Of a stretch of DNA of 64,000 nt, positions 1 through 7,630 are shown one piece after another. The DNA comes from Sinomicrobium oceani (GTDB taxonomy: Bacteria; Bacteroidota; Bacteroidia; Flavobacteriales; Flavobacteriaceae). The position numbers were made by a program, and so were the translations under genes. How positions within the stretch are numbered: the first letter of the stretch is position 1; the number at the start of each line of letters is the position of its first letter. The stretch spans positions 186,001-250,000 of the forward strand of contig NZ_FPJE01000003.1 in assembly GCF_900119185.1 (NCBI RefSeq), read 5' to 3'. Below the pieces are notes generated by a model that saw nothing but the letters and a program-made list of their open reading frames with translations, was not told the origin of the DNA and searched no databases.

Positions 1-62
1 TCGATAAGGCTTTTGGTCATTTGGTTGAGTGTTGAGTTCATCATTGCCGTTGTTTTTAGTTT

Positions 63-458
63 TTACATCTTTTGCGGGTCGTTAAGCATTTTCTTAAGTT
101 CTTTTCGCAAATCTGCAAGTTTATCTTCGATCTCTTCTGGTGTCAACTTGCTTTTTACTTCTTCACAGGCTGCCAGGAAATCCATAACATTCTTTTTATT
201 CTTGCCCCAATCCAAAAACTGGCTTCCGGCACATTCACTTTTAATGGTTGCTGTTCCATCGTTGATCTCCAGGTTTACTTCTTCAATCCACGAGCGCCAG
301 GAAAATTTGGTACGGGCGATAAATCCTGTTTCATCAATGAAAAGCACTTTCCAACCGAGGTCAAATACTGTTTCGATGGCTACGATCAAAAAGTATTCGT
401 CTTTCATGTCGCCGATTTGAATCTCCTGAATGTGTTTTGGAGGGAATCCGAATGCCAT
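63..458 (-). CDS. Rhomboid-like protein, N-terminal cytosolic region only (possibly frameshifted)
   Basis: The 131-residue product opens with MAFGFPPKHIQEI and contains ETGFIARTKFSW and SQFLDWGKNKKNV. I remember this pattern from the soluble N-terminal region of flavobacterial rhomboid-family intramembrane proteases, but could not search it. No membrane segment is present, so it would be only the front part of such a protein. The frame stops after LNDPQKM. A shift of one base just before the stop opens a frame reading VKTKNNGNDELNTQPNDQKP that runs off the left edge, so this may be a frameshifted gene or a stand-alone short protein. It lies 19 bases downstream of the small membrane protein gene on the same strand. 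Family assignment is moderate at best. Confidence 0.5.
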   Translation of the reverse strand: MAFGFPPKHIQEIQIGDMKDEYFLIVAIETVFDLGWKVLFIDETGFIARTKFSWRSWIEEVNLEINDGTATIKSECAGSQFLDWGKNKKNVMDFLAACEEVKSKLTPEEIEDKLADLRKELKKMLNDPQKM

Positions 459-477
459 GTGTTATTGTTTTTGTCGT

Positions 478-912
478 TTATACGTAATTAGGGTTGCTAA
501 TCGTTACAAACCAAACGCCCAAAGCAAATAACCCTATACTTCCTAAAAAATACACTAATAAATACAGAAACCCTCTTTTACCTTGTTTTTTGCTTTCCCC
601 TTCAAATTCGGCAACAATCCGTTTCCATTTCTTTTTATAGATAAAAAGCAGGTATGTTATGATCATAAAGAGTATTGCAAATAGACCTACCTCTATTTTA
701 CTGCTTCCGGTTATATATTCTCCCCATATATCTATTCCTGAAACTATACTTGTTAACCCTATAAGGAAGCCAAATTGAAACAGCACCGTAATAAACATTA
801 TATATTCCGCTGCTAAATGAGGGATGTCACTTACCTTTGAAAAAAGGTTGTATGACTTAAAGTACATATACCTGTAAAACCAGGGGGGGTGTATCCTTTC
901 TAACCAGTTCAT
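478..912 (-). CDS. Small membrane protein downstream of candidate T6SS effector (possible immunity protein)
   Basis: This 144-residue protein has about three predicted membrane segments: near residues 35-58 (FITVLFQFGFLIGLTSIVSGI), 75-92 (VGLFAILFMIITYLLFIY) and 115-136 (FLYLLVYFLGSIGLFALGVW). I recognise no family. It starts two bases after the stop codon of the 420-residue candidate effector gene, so the two are almost certainly co-transcribed and perhaps translationally coupled. Small membrane proteins in this position often protect against a membrane-active or periplasmic toxin, which is the inference here. Codons 8-11 contain a run of seven C bases on the coding strand (883-889). Changes in that run would shift the frame at residue ten. 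Confidence 0.6.
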   Translation of the reverse strand: MNWLERIHPPWFYRYMYFKSYNLFSKVSDIPHLAAEYIMFITVLFQFGFLIGLTSIVSGIDIWGEYITGSSKIEVGLFAILFMIITYLLFIYKKKWKRIVAEFEGESKKQGKRGFLYLLVYFLGSIGLFALGVWFVTISNPNYV

Positions 913-914
913 AA

Positions 915-2177
915 TTAATGACGTATTATATCTTTTATAGGGGTTGGCATACGGAGTTGGGTATTGTCCTGTACCTGTTGCAATGCGTTTTCCAATAGTT
1001 CCTGCCGGGAGGTTTTTTCTAATTCAATCATAAATTCCCGGTCATGTGACATTTCTATCAAATATTGATTGTACCGCTGCTGTTGTCTCAGAGTTTCCAT
1101 TTCGGCCTGTTGCTGGGTGGCTGACTTACCCCAGTCGCCCCACCAGCCAAGTGCATCTCCTAAAAAGTAGGTTCCGGAAATAATCAAGCCCGGCACGCCC
1201 AGGAAACCGACAATCCCCATAGTGATATCTAAAGTTGCCTTCCCGGTAACTCCCCATTTGTTGGCATCCATGTTTCTATGAGCATCAAATATTTCATATG
1301 CTGAAAACCCTACACTCACGTAAAAAAACTTTGTACTTGCAACCCTGTATATTTTAGCCCTTTGAGAAGCCTTCAGTGCCCCCATCTGGTGGCCCCCGGC
1401 ACCTCTTCCAAAACCCCGTTGGTGGCTTAATGGATTGCGCTTGCCTTCCAGGGTCCTGTACCAGCCTGATTTATCCTTTAGGGCCGTCCGCCACGGCGTA
1501 AGGTCCCCAACCTCTCGAAATTCCAATGCTCCTGCAACTATCCCAGCAGTCCCTATTCCCGTTTTTGCTGTCCGGTAATACGGGTCCTCCCAATACGCGA
1601 ACCGGTTTTCCGGTTCCATGGAGTTAAAATCATTCCTATAGGGAGCACCCCCCAAACCTCCCATTTCGTCGGGGAACATCCCATAAGTGCTTTCGGCCAG
1701 TTCTATACCGGGAGTAGAAGGATCGTCAAAAATGCGTAATCGGTAGCCCGTGGTGGGGTCCTGAACATAGACCTGTATTTCCTGGCTAAAGGAATCATCC
1801 ATTTGTATCGTGGAAAATTCAGAAATTTCTACCCATTGTGCGCCGTCAAAAACCCTATATCCCTCTTTTCCGAAATCAGCCGAACGTACATAACTTTTAA
1901 AAGGATTACCCGGATCATGGGTGTTTAAATCCATAATTAGTGTATCCAGTTCATCCAGGGTCATTCCCGTGCTCTGGCAATCTATTGACTCTACGATGTT
2001 AGATAGCTCATATTTACGCAATTCCACCTGTTCCTGGAAAATGGCACTTAATGCCGGGAAAGGGTCAAACGTACCGGGAGTACAAGACCTGAACATAGGG
2101 CCTGCCTGGCATTTGGCCTGTTCCAGGCTGGGTTGGATCACCTGGTAATGTAGTTTTTCCAGTTCGTCTCTGATCAT
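915..2177 (-). CDS. Candidate type VI secretion effector (unknown toxin activity)
   Basis: The 420-residue protein begins 21 bases after the stop of an hcp-like gene and is followed immediately by a small membrane protein. Residues 1-200 look globular and polar with no signal peptide. Residues 203-265 are Gly-rich with a hydrophobic stretch (TGIGTAGIVAGALEF). Residues 284-346 hold further hydrophobic helices ending in FLGDALGWWGDWG, a pattern I have seen in pretoxin or pore-forming regions of Bacteroidetes polymorphic toxins. Residues 350-405 are a Gln/Glu-rich probable coiled coil. I see no catalytic motif. The effector role is inferred from hcp linkage and the membrane protein next to it. 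A structural or carrier role for the T6SS is the main alternative. Confidence 0.5.
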   Translation of the reverse strand: MIRDELEKLHYQVIQPSLEQAKCQAGPMFRSCTPGTFDPFPALSAIFQEQVELRKYELSNIVESIDCQSTGMTLDELDTLIMDLNTHDPGNPFKSYVRSADFGKEGYRVFDGAQWVEISEFSTIQMDDSFSQEIQVYVQDPTTGYRLRIFDDPSTPGIELAESTYGMFPDEMGGLGGAPYRNDFNSMEPENRFAYWEDPYYRTAKTGIGTAGIVAGALEFREVGDLTPWRTALKDKSGWYRTLEGKRNPLSHQRGFGRGAGGHQMGALKASQRAKIYRVASTKFFYVSVGFSAYEIFDAHRNMDANKWGVTGKATLDITMGIVGFLGVPGLIISGTYFLGDALGWWGDWGKSATQQQAEMETLRQQQRYNQYLIEMSHDREFMIELEKTSRQELLENALQQVQDNTQLRMPTPIKDIIRH

Positions 2178-2198
2178 AGGAAGGGCTATTTTTCCGGG

Positions 2199-2585
2199 CT
2201 AATCCCAGCTATTCTCAAAATCTACATCTTCGATCTTCATCTTTTTTACCGACAGTATCATATGAGTCTGTAGAGGAGCCGTGTTATGGGCATTAAAATG
2301 TTCCTTAAACTGAATACAATAAGCCTTTTTAAAATCGATCTTATACAATCGGCTCATCGCATCCCTTTTATAAAAAGTGATGCTCCCGTCCTTGGTCTGG
2401 GTGGGTGAGATCATCCAATGCAGAAAATTTGTCTTACCATCGGCTTCCAGCAAAAGATGGATCAATCCTCCTCGTGCGGTCCCTACAGGTTTCCGGTTGT
2501 GGTCGGTCTCCTGGTGGAAGGAGTAGGAACAATCTAAAATATTGTATTCCTTCCCGTCCACTGTCATTCGTGCCAAAAAACTCAT
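2199..2585 (-). CDS. tssD: Type VI secretion tube protein, TssD/Hcp family (Bacteroidetes type)
   Basis: The 128-residue protein starts MSFLARMTVDGKEYNILDCSYSF and carries the Bacteroidetes TssD signature: a DxxxKPVGTARGG-like stretch, an FLHWM stretch, the ITFYKRDA turn and the C-terminal beta strand region. These proteins form hexameric rings that stack into the tube of the Bacteroidetes T6SS (subtype iii). It is clearly diverged from the neighbouring paralogue at 2814-3200: the residues around YKRD are kept but the C-terminal end is different (MKIEDVDFENSWD). It lies directly upstream of the candidate effector, so a role as the dedicated carrier for that cargo is plausible. No T6SS sheath, baseplate or membrane genes are in the window. 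Confidence 0.85.
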   Translation of the reverse strand: MSFLARMTVDGKEYNILDCSYSFHQETDHNRKPVGTARGGLIHLLLEADGKTNFLHWMISPTQTKDGSITFYKRDAMSRLYKIDFKKAYCIQFKEHFNAHNTAPLQTHMILSVKKMKIEDVDFENSWD

Positions 2586-2737
2586 AACCTAAATGTATTA
2601 ATTTATAAATAAAAATGCTTAAATACAGTGCTATACTTTATTCTTTACGACCCGTTTTATTCAAAAAAGTCGTACATCCTTGTCTAAAAATAAAAAAGGA
2701 TGGCATTCAAAATTGGTTTAGCTTGGGGGGGGAAATA

Positions 2738-2761
2738 AAGGGGAGGTTTTACGCTCCCCTT
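2738..2761 (-). terminator. Hairpin between two hcp genes (attenuator-like)
   Basis: The stem AAGGGGAG pairs perfectly with CTCCCCTT around an eight-base loop. It lies in the 228-base gap between the two hcp genes, both on the minus strand. There is no strong T run after it on the minus strand (TATTTCCCC), so partial read-through or mRNA processing is more likely than full termination. A run of eight G bases (2725-2732) sits just next to it. Confidence 0.4.
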
Positions 2762-2813
2762 GTAATATTTGATTTGATCACTTATTATTACAATAGTGAA
2801 ACAATGGGAAGGT

Positions 2814-3200
2814 TTATACCCATTCGTTAATATGTTCTCCGCCACCGCTGGAAAGCATACGGCAGGAAATAGTGAAAGTCTCTGTTAAAGGATTGTCTCC
2901 TCTATGGTCGAAGTTCTCTTTATACTTCACCAGGTAACCTTCGGTGAAGTTTACTTCCCGAAGTTTAGCATCGGTGTCACGCTTAATATAGGTGATGGTT
3001 CCGTTCTTACGTTCGAAGTTGTTAGTCATCCACTCAAAAAAGAAAGAGTCTCCGGTAGATTCTACGGTAAGGTAAATTCGTCCTCCACGTGTAACTGAAG
3101 AGGGACGTCCTGTGGCATCTACTTCCTGTGCCAGGTCGTAGTTAGCGCTCAAGATATTTACTTTCTTGCCGCCAACAGATAATGTTGCTTTAAATGACAT
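2814..3200 (-). CDS. tssD: Type VI secretion tube protein, TssD/Hcp family
   Basis: The 128-residue protein is a canonical Bacteroidetes TssD: MSFKATLSVGGKKVNIL at the start, VDATGRPSSVTRGG at residues 28-41, a central FEWM, the ITYIKRDTDAKL turn, YLVKYKENFDHRGDNPLTE and an EHINEW end. It would assemble into the secreted T6SS tube. It is more typical than the paralogue downstream and is probably the standard structural tube subunit, or the first gene of the cargo operon. It is the first gene of a minus-strand run: tssD, tssD-like, effector candidate, membrane protein. Upstream is an AT-rich region of about 160 bases suitable for a promoter. Confidence 0.9.
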   Translation of the reverse strand: MSFKATLSVGGKKVNILSANYDLAQEVDATGRPSSVTRGGRIYLTVESTGDSFFFEWMTNNFERKNGTITYIKRDTDAKLREVNFTEGYLVKYKENFDHRGDNPLTETFTISCRMLSSGGGEHINEWV

Positions 3201-3362
3201 AATACTAAAATTTAAGAATTAAGGTTAACAAATAAAAAATACCAAAGCAAATATTGAATATATATGTCTACAAGATATTAAATGTGAATGTATTATACAA
3301 GTACAAAAATTTAAAAAAAGAAGATTTCCCTTCAGGGTCGTAGGAATTTACCTTTTAAAAAT

Positions 3363-3773
3363 TTAATTTATATCGTACCATTCGACTATATACCGGGAGG
3401 GCATTAATTCTTTAAGCCCTTCTTTAGCACTAAGATTTTCCATTCCCATAAAGGCACTTATTTCGGTTGTGGTCTGTCCATCTTCGCGATAATCTTTGGA
3501 GCTTTCGGAAAAGGAAACACATCGGGCTTTTTTAGCTGTGATTTCAGTGTCTTTTGGAGGATATGCAGTAAAACGTATTTCTTTCCGCTCCTGGGTATCC
3601 GACCATTGCCACAATACAGGAGTGTCTTCAATGGGTAAGTCAACAACAAGATGGAGAAATACATCCATATTGGTGACATGAGTCCGGAAACAGTGTTCCC
3701 GGTTCATAGCGATATTATATTTTACGATGCTATAAAATTGGTTATTTACTTCCAGTATTCCCTCGATTTTCAT
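3363..3773 (-). CDS. Divergent Hcp/TssD-like protein
   Basis: The 136-residue protein starting at MKIEGILEVNNQFYSI keeps the general TssD layout: an opening beta strand, a polar turn where other members have the TGRPSSVTRGG segment, a VLWQWSDTQERKEI stretch matching the FEWM-xxxx-KxGxI region, and a C-terminal strand. Sequence conservation is low. An upstream ATG would add 36 residues that are very hydrophobic and AT-rich (3774-3881). I prefer the downstream start because it lines up with the TssD start. Lack of the TRGG loop suggests a specialised tube-like or adaptor subunit. The assignment is by layout, not by clear motifs. Confidence 0.5.
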   Translation of the reverse strand: MKIEGILEVNNQFYSIVKYNIAMNREHCFRTHVTNMDVFLHLVVDLPIEDTPVLWQWSDTQERKEIRFTAYPPKDTEITAKKARCVSFSESSKDYREDGQTTTEISAFMGMENLSAKEGLKELMPSRYIVEWYDIN

Positions 3774-3960
3774 AAATGATGTAGAAAATATGGTTATTTT
3801 CAGGAGGGTAGGTAGTATGAGTATAAAAATAATTTCTGTCAAAAACAGGATGGCGATTAACAAACTATCCTGTTTTACCAAAAGCTAACTTCTTCAAATC
3901 CTGCATAAAATGGTTCGAAAATTGTTCTGTGAAGCGCACTAATGGATATTCCTTCGATAC

Positions 3961-4325
3961 TGACCCCGTACCGGTGATGTTGACCCCTTAGCAGATTTTG
4001 GCCATTACAGATACGCTACTGACAAAACTACAGTTTTTTTCTCATACTTTCTCCTTTGAGTTCAATGCGGTGTGAAGTATGCACCAGGCGGTCCAAAATG
4101 GCATCTGCAATGGTGGCTTCCCCGATGATCTCATACCAACTTCTCACCGGTAATTGACTAGCGATAATGGTAGCGACCCTTTCGTGGTGGTCCTCTATAA
4201 TTTTCAAGAGGTCTATCTGTGCGTTTTTCTCCAAGTCGGTCAGGCCGAAGTCGTCGAGGATCAGCAGCTGTGTTTTGGCCATTTTCTCGAAGCACTTGAG
4301 ATAGCTGCCGTCAAGCCTGGAAGTT
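3961..4325. mobile_element. IS21-family insertion sequence scar
   Basis: This block contains the end of an istB gene and, outside its stop codon, two copies of TGACCCC (3961-3967 and 3981-3987) 20 bases apart. Such repeats are typical of IS21 terminal regions. The istA gene, the 5' part of istB and the other end are missing. The inner edge lies near 4318-4335, where the sequence changes abruptly to the 3' part of an unrelated plus-strand gene. Boundaries are approximate. Confidence 0.65.
4028..4325 (-). pseudogene. istB: istB C-terminal fragment (IS21 helper ATPase)
   Basis: The recognisable part reads RLDGSYLK, then LLILDDFGL (Walker B-like), then a C-terminal IstB region with RVATIIASQLPVRSWYEIIGE, ADAILDRLVHTSHRIELKGESMR. 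This matches the second half of IstB, the AAA+ helper ATPase of IS21 transposition. The Walker A half is absent. The first few codons (MVVVTS) come from the flanking sequence. It cannot be functional. Confidence 0.85.
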
Positions 4326-4636
4326 ACTACAACCATTTTAAATGGGATTCTGTCTTTAAGCCGGTTTATAAGTTGGTTAGCTTAGAAAATAAGAATGAAC
4401 AAGTCGTTGCCACTGTCTCTGTCAGTTCTTTAAGATTTGAATTCTTCGAGAACAACCCTTTGACTTGCAGACATAAATTTCATTTTGAATCAGGAAAAAT
4501 AACCCGAATTGAAAACATGGATTGTGATGCAAATTGGGAAATATGGCAAAATGAAAAGGACACTCTGGTTAATTGGGTGAAATTAAACCATCCTGAACTG
4601 GACGGATTTATTAATGATTTGAGTATGGAAGTGTAA
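4326..4636 (+). pseudogene. 3' fragment of an NTF2-like (SnoaL-fold) gene
   Basis: From about FKWDSVFKPVYKLV to the end EVGLSMEV-like tail (actual ending DLSMEV) this reads as the C-terminal hundred residues of a SnoaL/NTF2-like small protein: LRFEFFENNPLTCRHKFHF, GKITRIENMDCDANWEIW and NWVKLNHPELDGFINDL. The open frame continues upstream to 4154, but those codons are the antisense of istB and are therefore an artefact of fusion. The 5' half of the gene is lost. The family call rests on memory of similar Bacteroidetes proteins and is moderate. Confidence 0.5.
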
Positions 4637-5049
4637 GCTTCCCCTAATTAGAACTGTTAGTTAGTATAATATTATCATCTTTTGACCTCCTCCCAAATTT
4701 ACACACAGGACAGGTATCAAATAGTGCTAAAATAAAACTCAAAAGCTCTTTAGATAACTTACAGAGCATAGAGCCGTCCTGCAATTTCGTTTAAGAACCT
4801 TTTAGAGACACGGACTATCCGTTTTTATTTGTTACCTCGATGTAATGTGAAGAATAACGGGAATGGCTTCGTTTATTCTTTGGGTTCTCTTCTGAACAGC
4901 GTAGATCAGATTTTTACTAAAAAATCTCCAAGAATATATCCCTTTTTCCAACCGAACAGACACCCAATCCCGGAGATGCCAGGAGACAGTAGCCTTACCA
5001 AGGTGCTACAGGAAACGTTTTCATACTACGAAGTGTACCACTGGGAATA
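4637..5049. other. Gene-free stretch after the IS scar
   Basis: About 410 bases without a convincing gene. Short open frames exist on both strands, including a minus-strand one of about 41 codons containing DTCPVCKFGRRSK (about 4649-4771), but none has a recognisable family or a good start. It probably contains decayed sequence linked to the IS21 event. Confidence 0.5.
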
Positions 5050-5502
5050 TTAGTTTGAGACTATCGTGTATACGACCTGTGGTTGATCGTTACGTATAAC
5101 CGTTTCGGAACCGTTGTATTGTATACGTATATTTTTAGCAACAGCACCTGTTTTACTGGAAATAATTACCTGATCGGAACCGCTAAGCGATTGCCGGTTA
5201 TAGACGGTTGCCGGGGTTAGGGGGGCGGAGCCTTCGGAAGGAGATATAAGCAGGGTTGCCGTATCCTCTTCGGTGCCCTGTACCTGTACTTCGAAGCCGT
5301 TGGTACTGTCTACGATGAGATGATCGTTTGGTTGGTTAAAATGTACCCTTTCTACATTATCGATCACCAGGGTCTGTATGGGAATAAGTGTAACATGAAG
5401 TGATATCTGGTCTCCGTTTTGTCCCAGAAAATATAACGGAGAGAGTAAAAATAACAGAAGTAGTGATTTGGAGCACATGATCTTCCCGTTTTTGTTGAAC
5501 AT
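5050..5502 (-). CDS. Pilin-like fibre subunit (second, minor)
   Basis: The 150-residue protein has a signal peptide (LLLLFLLSPLYFLGQ) and a single domain homologous to the major subunit at 7042-7575. The two share a first strand xVTLxPIQTLVI versus xVKLSPIQTLVV, a DHLxVxSTxGxxVxV strand, the block QSLSxxDxVIxSSxTGxVxKN, and a final strand VYTIVSN versus VTYTIVAQ. The mature domain would be exported to the periplasm and probably incorporated into the same surface fibre, or act as a terminator or anchor subunit. It lies downstream of the AraC-type regulator on the minus strand (93-base gap), separate from the main plus-strand operon. It is shorter than the major subunit because two internal loops are missing. 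Confidence 0.6.
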   Translation of the reverse strand: MFNKNGKIMCSKSLLLLFLLSPLYFLGQNGDQISLHVTLIPIQTLVIDNVERVHFNQPNDHLIVDSTNGFEVQVQGTEEDTATLLISPSEGSAPLTPATVYNRQSLSGSDQVIISSKTGAVAKNIRIQYNGSETVIRNDQPQVVYTIVSN

Positions 5503-5595
5503 AAAGGTTTTTCGATCCTTATAAAGATACGAAATATAGCTTTAGGGGCTTCAAAAAAACGGGAGATTTTTCAGGTCGACAGGAAAAAATAAAGA

Positions 5596-6462
5596 TTATA
5601 TTTTGAGGGTTTTGGAACGGTCTTCCGCTTTACCCCGGATTTTTTTTGGAGTTTTCCCGGTGTGTTTCTTTATGAAGTTGCTAAAGTACCCCTCATCGTT
5701 AAAGCCGAGCTCATAAGTGATCTCGGAAATATTCATTTCCGAATTTTCAAGAAGGTTGATTGCCTCTTTGACGACTTTTTCCGTGATAATTTTTTTAGCA
5801 TTTTTACCCAGAACGTGTTCACAGATTTCCGTGAGTTTCCTCGGATAGGTTTCCAGAAGACCGGAATAGAATTCTACCCTCCGGTCTTTTTTGTAATGTC
5901 GTTCCAGTAATACTTTGAAATTATTGATGATGTTGAGTTCCGACAGGTTCTTTTTCTTATCACCGGAGATGTCCATATTCAATAAGCCATCAAGGAGGAG
6001 GGCTTCAATACAGTTATGTCCGACAGTAGTGTAAAAATCCTTGTTTTTAGATTCGTAGATGGCAAGGCGATTTACAAAGAGTTTTTTAAAATCGCTTTCC
6101 GAGCTAAAGGAAGGTACGATATGCAGGGTTTCCGAGAAGAAAAGGTCCGAATGAAGTATATAGATATCTATGGCGGATCTTTCGTAGAAAGCGGACGTGA
6201 ATGTTATAGCATAGATATCCTGTTTATGAGGCTCTACAAACCGGAGACTTTGTCCGGGGGGAATGTAGACCAGGTAGTCTTTTTGTACCTGGTAGAATTT
6301 GGAATTTACGAACATCTGGAAATCCCCGGATGCCCTGAGTATTACAAAATATTCGGATGTGTTACCGGGAAGCACGCCGCCGGATTTTTTTAACACGGCT
6401 TTTACGGTACGGATACTGAACCCCGTTTCTTTTAATTCTTGTGAGATTGTTACTAATGTCAT
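5596..6462 (-). CDS. AraC-family transcriptional regulator
   Basis: The 288-residue protein has an N-terminal cupin-like sensor region (residues about 25-100, with YLVYIPPGQSLRFVEP) and a C-terminal double helix-turn-helix of AraC type (residues about 185-278) ending with ISEITYELGFNDEGYFSNFIKKHTGKTPKKIR. It is transcribed away from the fibre operon at 7042-12347, across a 579-base intergenic region, and lies just upstream of the second pilin-like gene. This position makes it the likely local regulator of the fibre genes. The ligand is unknown. Confidence 0.85.
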   Translation of the reverse strand: MTLVTISQELKETGFSIRTVKAVLKKSGGVLPGNTSEYFVILRASGDFQMFVNSKFYQVQKDYLVYIPPGQSLRFVEPHKQDIYAITFTSAFYERSAIDIYILHSDLFFSETLHIVPSFSSESDFKKLFVNRLAIYESKNKDFYTTVGHNCIEALLLDGLLNMDISGDKKKNLSELNIINNFKVLLERHYKKDRRVEFYSGLLETYPRKLTEICEHVLGKNAKKIITEKVVKEAINLLENSEMNISEITYELGFNDEGYFSNFIKKHTGKTPKKIRGKAEDRSKTLKI

Positions 6463-7041
6463 ACAATGAAATTTTCAAGCCAGGCCAAGATCTGAAAAGG
6501 GAGGTGATATACAAACATAATATGTTTTAGTTGCAAAAGGAGATTTTTTTTGCATAAAAAAGGTGACAACAGGAAATATAATTCGAAATCAATGACTTTG
6601 GTCATATATATTCTTACCGAATGTTGGTTTATTTGTACCCAGTTTGAGAATAAAAGTATAAGAAGAGAAATAATTAAATACCGGAAAAATCTCAGCCCCC
6701 GATCGTGCCACTCTATGAGTTTTATACTATTGAAAATTTAAGACCCGTCATTTAGTCTGCTGATAAACAATGTTTTTGTGATTGTTTTATTGATGTGGTA
6801 ATCTTTCCCCCTAAGTCTGTTTATATTGTGTTGTTGAGTAAAAAACTACAAGGAATTTGTAGAAAATAGCAATTTTTCCAGAGCAGAAATCCTGAAATTT
6901 GTCACGTTTTCGCAACGTTAAAATGACAATTTACGAATTTAGATATTTATGTTCGGAAAACCAAAAAAAATATTAAAAAAATATTAATAATGGAGAATTA
7001 GGGTTCTCCGCGTGTAATGTAATCAGATTAAAATCAGAAAA
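6463..7041. promoter_or_regulatory. Divergent control region of the fibre locus
   Basis: About 580 AT-rich bases separate the AraC-type gene from the major subunit gene. I see no gene here. Near the operon start there is a -7-like element TATGTTCG at 6948-6955 (one mismatch to TAnnTTTG) with no clear -33 element, and downstream a hairpin GGAGAA-TTAGGG-TTCTCC at 6992-7009 in what would be the 5' leader. Both are candidates for control by the AraC-type protein or for mRNA stability. Confidence 0.4.
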
Positions 7042-7575
7042 ATGAGAAAATTAGTTTTGGCCTTTTCGGCAATGTTAGTGACAATCGCTTTAAAAGCTCA
7101 GGAAAATTATGATGAGGTAACGCTCAATGTAAAATTGAGTCCCATTCAAACTTTGGTTGTGAACCAGAACCAGAAAACCGTAAACCTCGAATACGACAGT
7201 AAAGAAGATTATGAAAACGGGGTATCAGAGACCAAACAGGATCACCTTACCGTTTACAGCACAGGAGGGTATCAGGTAAAAGTAAAGAGCAGCGGGTCTC
7301 AACTTATAGGGACTTCTAAAAATCTGGATGCAAGTACCGTTAAGATTGTAGCCTCTGCAGGTTCCAATCCGGCAAATGAAGCACAATATGCGTCTTCTCA
7401 ATCCCTGTCGGCAGATGATAAGGTTATCGTATCATCAAGTACAGGTGGTGTGGACAAGAACTTTAATGTAACCTATGTAGGAGCCGGAGCAGATGCCTAT
7501 CTTAATTATTATGTGGCAGGACAAACACCTACGGTGTACACGACTTCCGTTACATATACTATTGTAGCCCAGTAA
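7042..7575 (+). CDS. Major pilin-like fibre subunit of a chaperone-usher-like system
   Basis: The 177-residue protein has a signal peptide MRKLVLAFSAMLVTIALKAQ followed by a beta-rich domain. Conserved strands with the second subunit (5050-5502) are VTLNVKLSPIQTLVV, DHLTVYSTGGYQVKVKS, SQSLSADDKVIVSSSTGGVDKNF and the terminal SVTYTIVAQ. It is the first gene of a plus-strand run: subunit, PapD-like chaperone, two-domain protein, outer-membrane barrel. First position, small size and the repeated domain in a neighbour fit a polymerising subunit. In classical pili the last strand of each subunit is bound by the chaperone, and the alternating aromatic/hydrophobic end here fits that. There is no Cys pair. 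It could also be a non-polymerised secreted protein. Confidence 0.6.
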   Translation: MRKLVLAFSAMLVTIALKAQENYDEVTLNVKLSPIQTLVVNQNQKTVNLEYDSKEDYENGVSETKQDHLTVYSTGGYQVKVKSSGSQLIGTSKNLDASTVKIVASAGSNPANEAQYASSQSLSADDKVIVSSSTGGVDKNFNVTYVGAGADAYLNYYVAGQTPTVYTTSVTYTIVAQ

Positions 7576-7615
7576 CAAAAATCAGGACTAAAAACAGAGT
7601 TTCAGGGACGCAGTG

Positions 7616-7630
7616 AGGCGCTGAGCGCCT
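7616..7630 (+). promoter_or_regulatory. Intercistronic hairpin after the major subunit gene
   Basis: AGGCG-CTGAG-CGCCT forms a compact GC-rich stem-loop in the 86-base gap between the subunit gene and the chaperone gene. No T run follows, so it is more like an RNA stabiliser or processing site than a terminator. In other pilus operons such structures keep the major subunit message in excess. That function here is inference. Confidence 0.4.

Noticed and set aside
4154-4325. Plus-strand start of a 160-codon frame
   Set aside because: These codons are the antisense of istB. Only the part after about 4326 is a true gene remnant.
4649-4771. Minus-strand frame of about 41 codons with a CPVC motif
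   Set aside because: No family, no clear start signal, and it lies in a decayed region beside an IS scar.
4829-5053. Plus-strand frame of 74 codons
   Set aside because: No recognisable protein pattern and no start signal; it runs into the end of the second pilin-like gene.
6550-6741. Plus-strand frame of 63 codons in the fibre control region
   Set aside because: AT-rich, low-complexity translation with no family; the region is better explained as control sequence.
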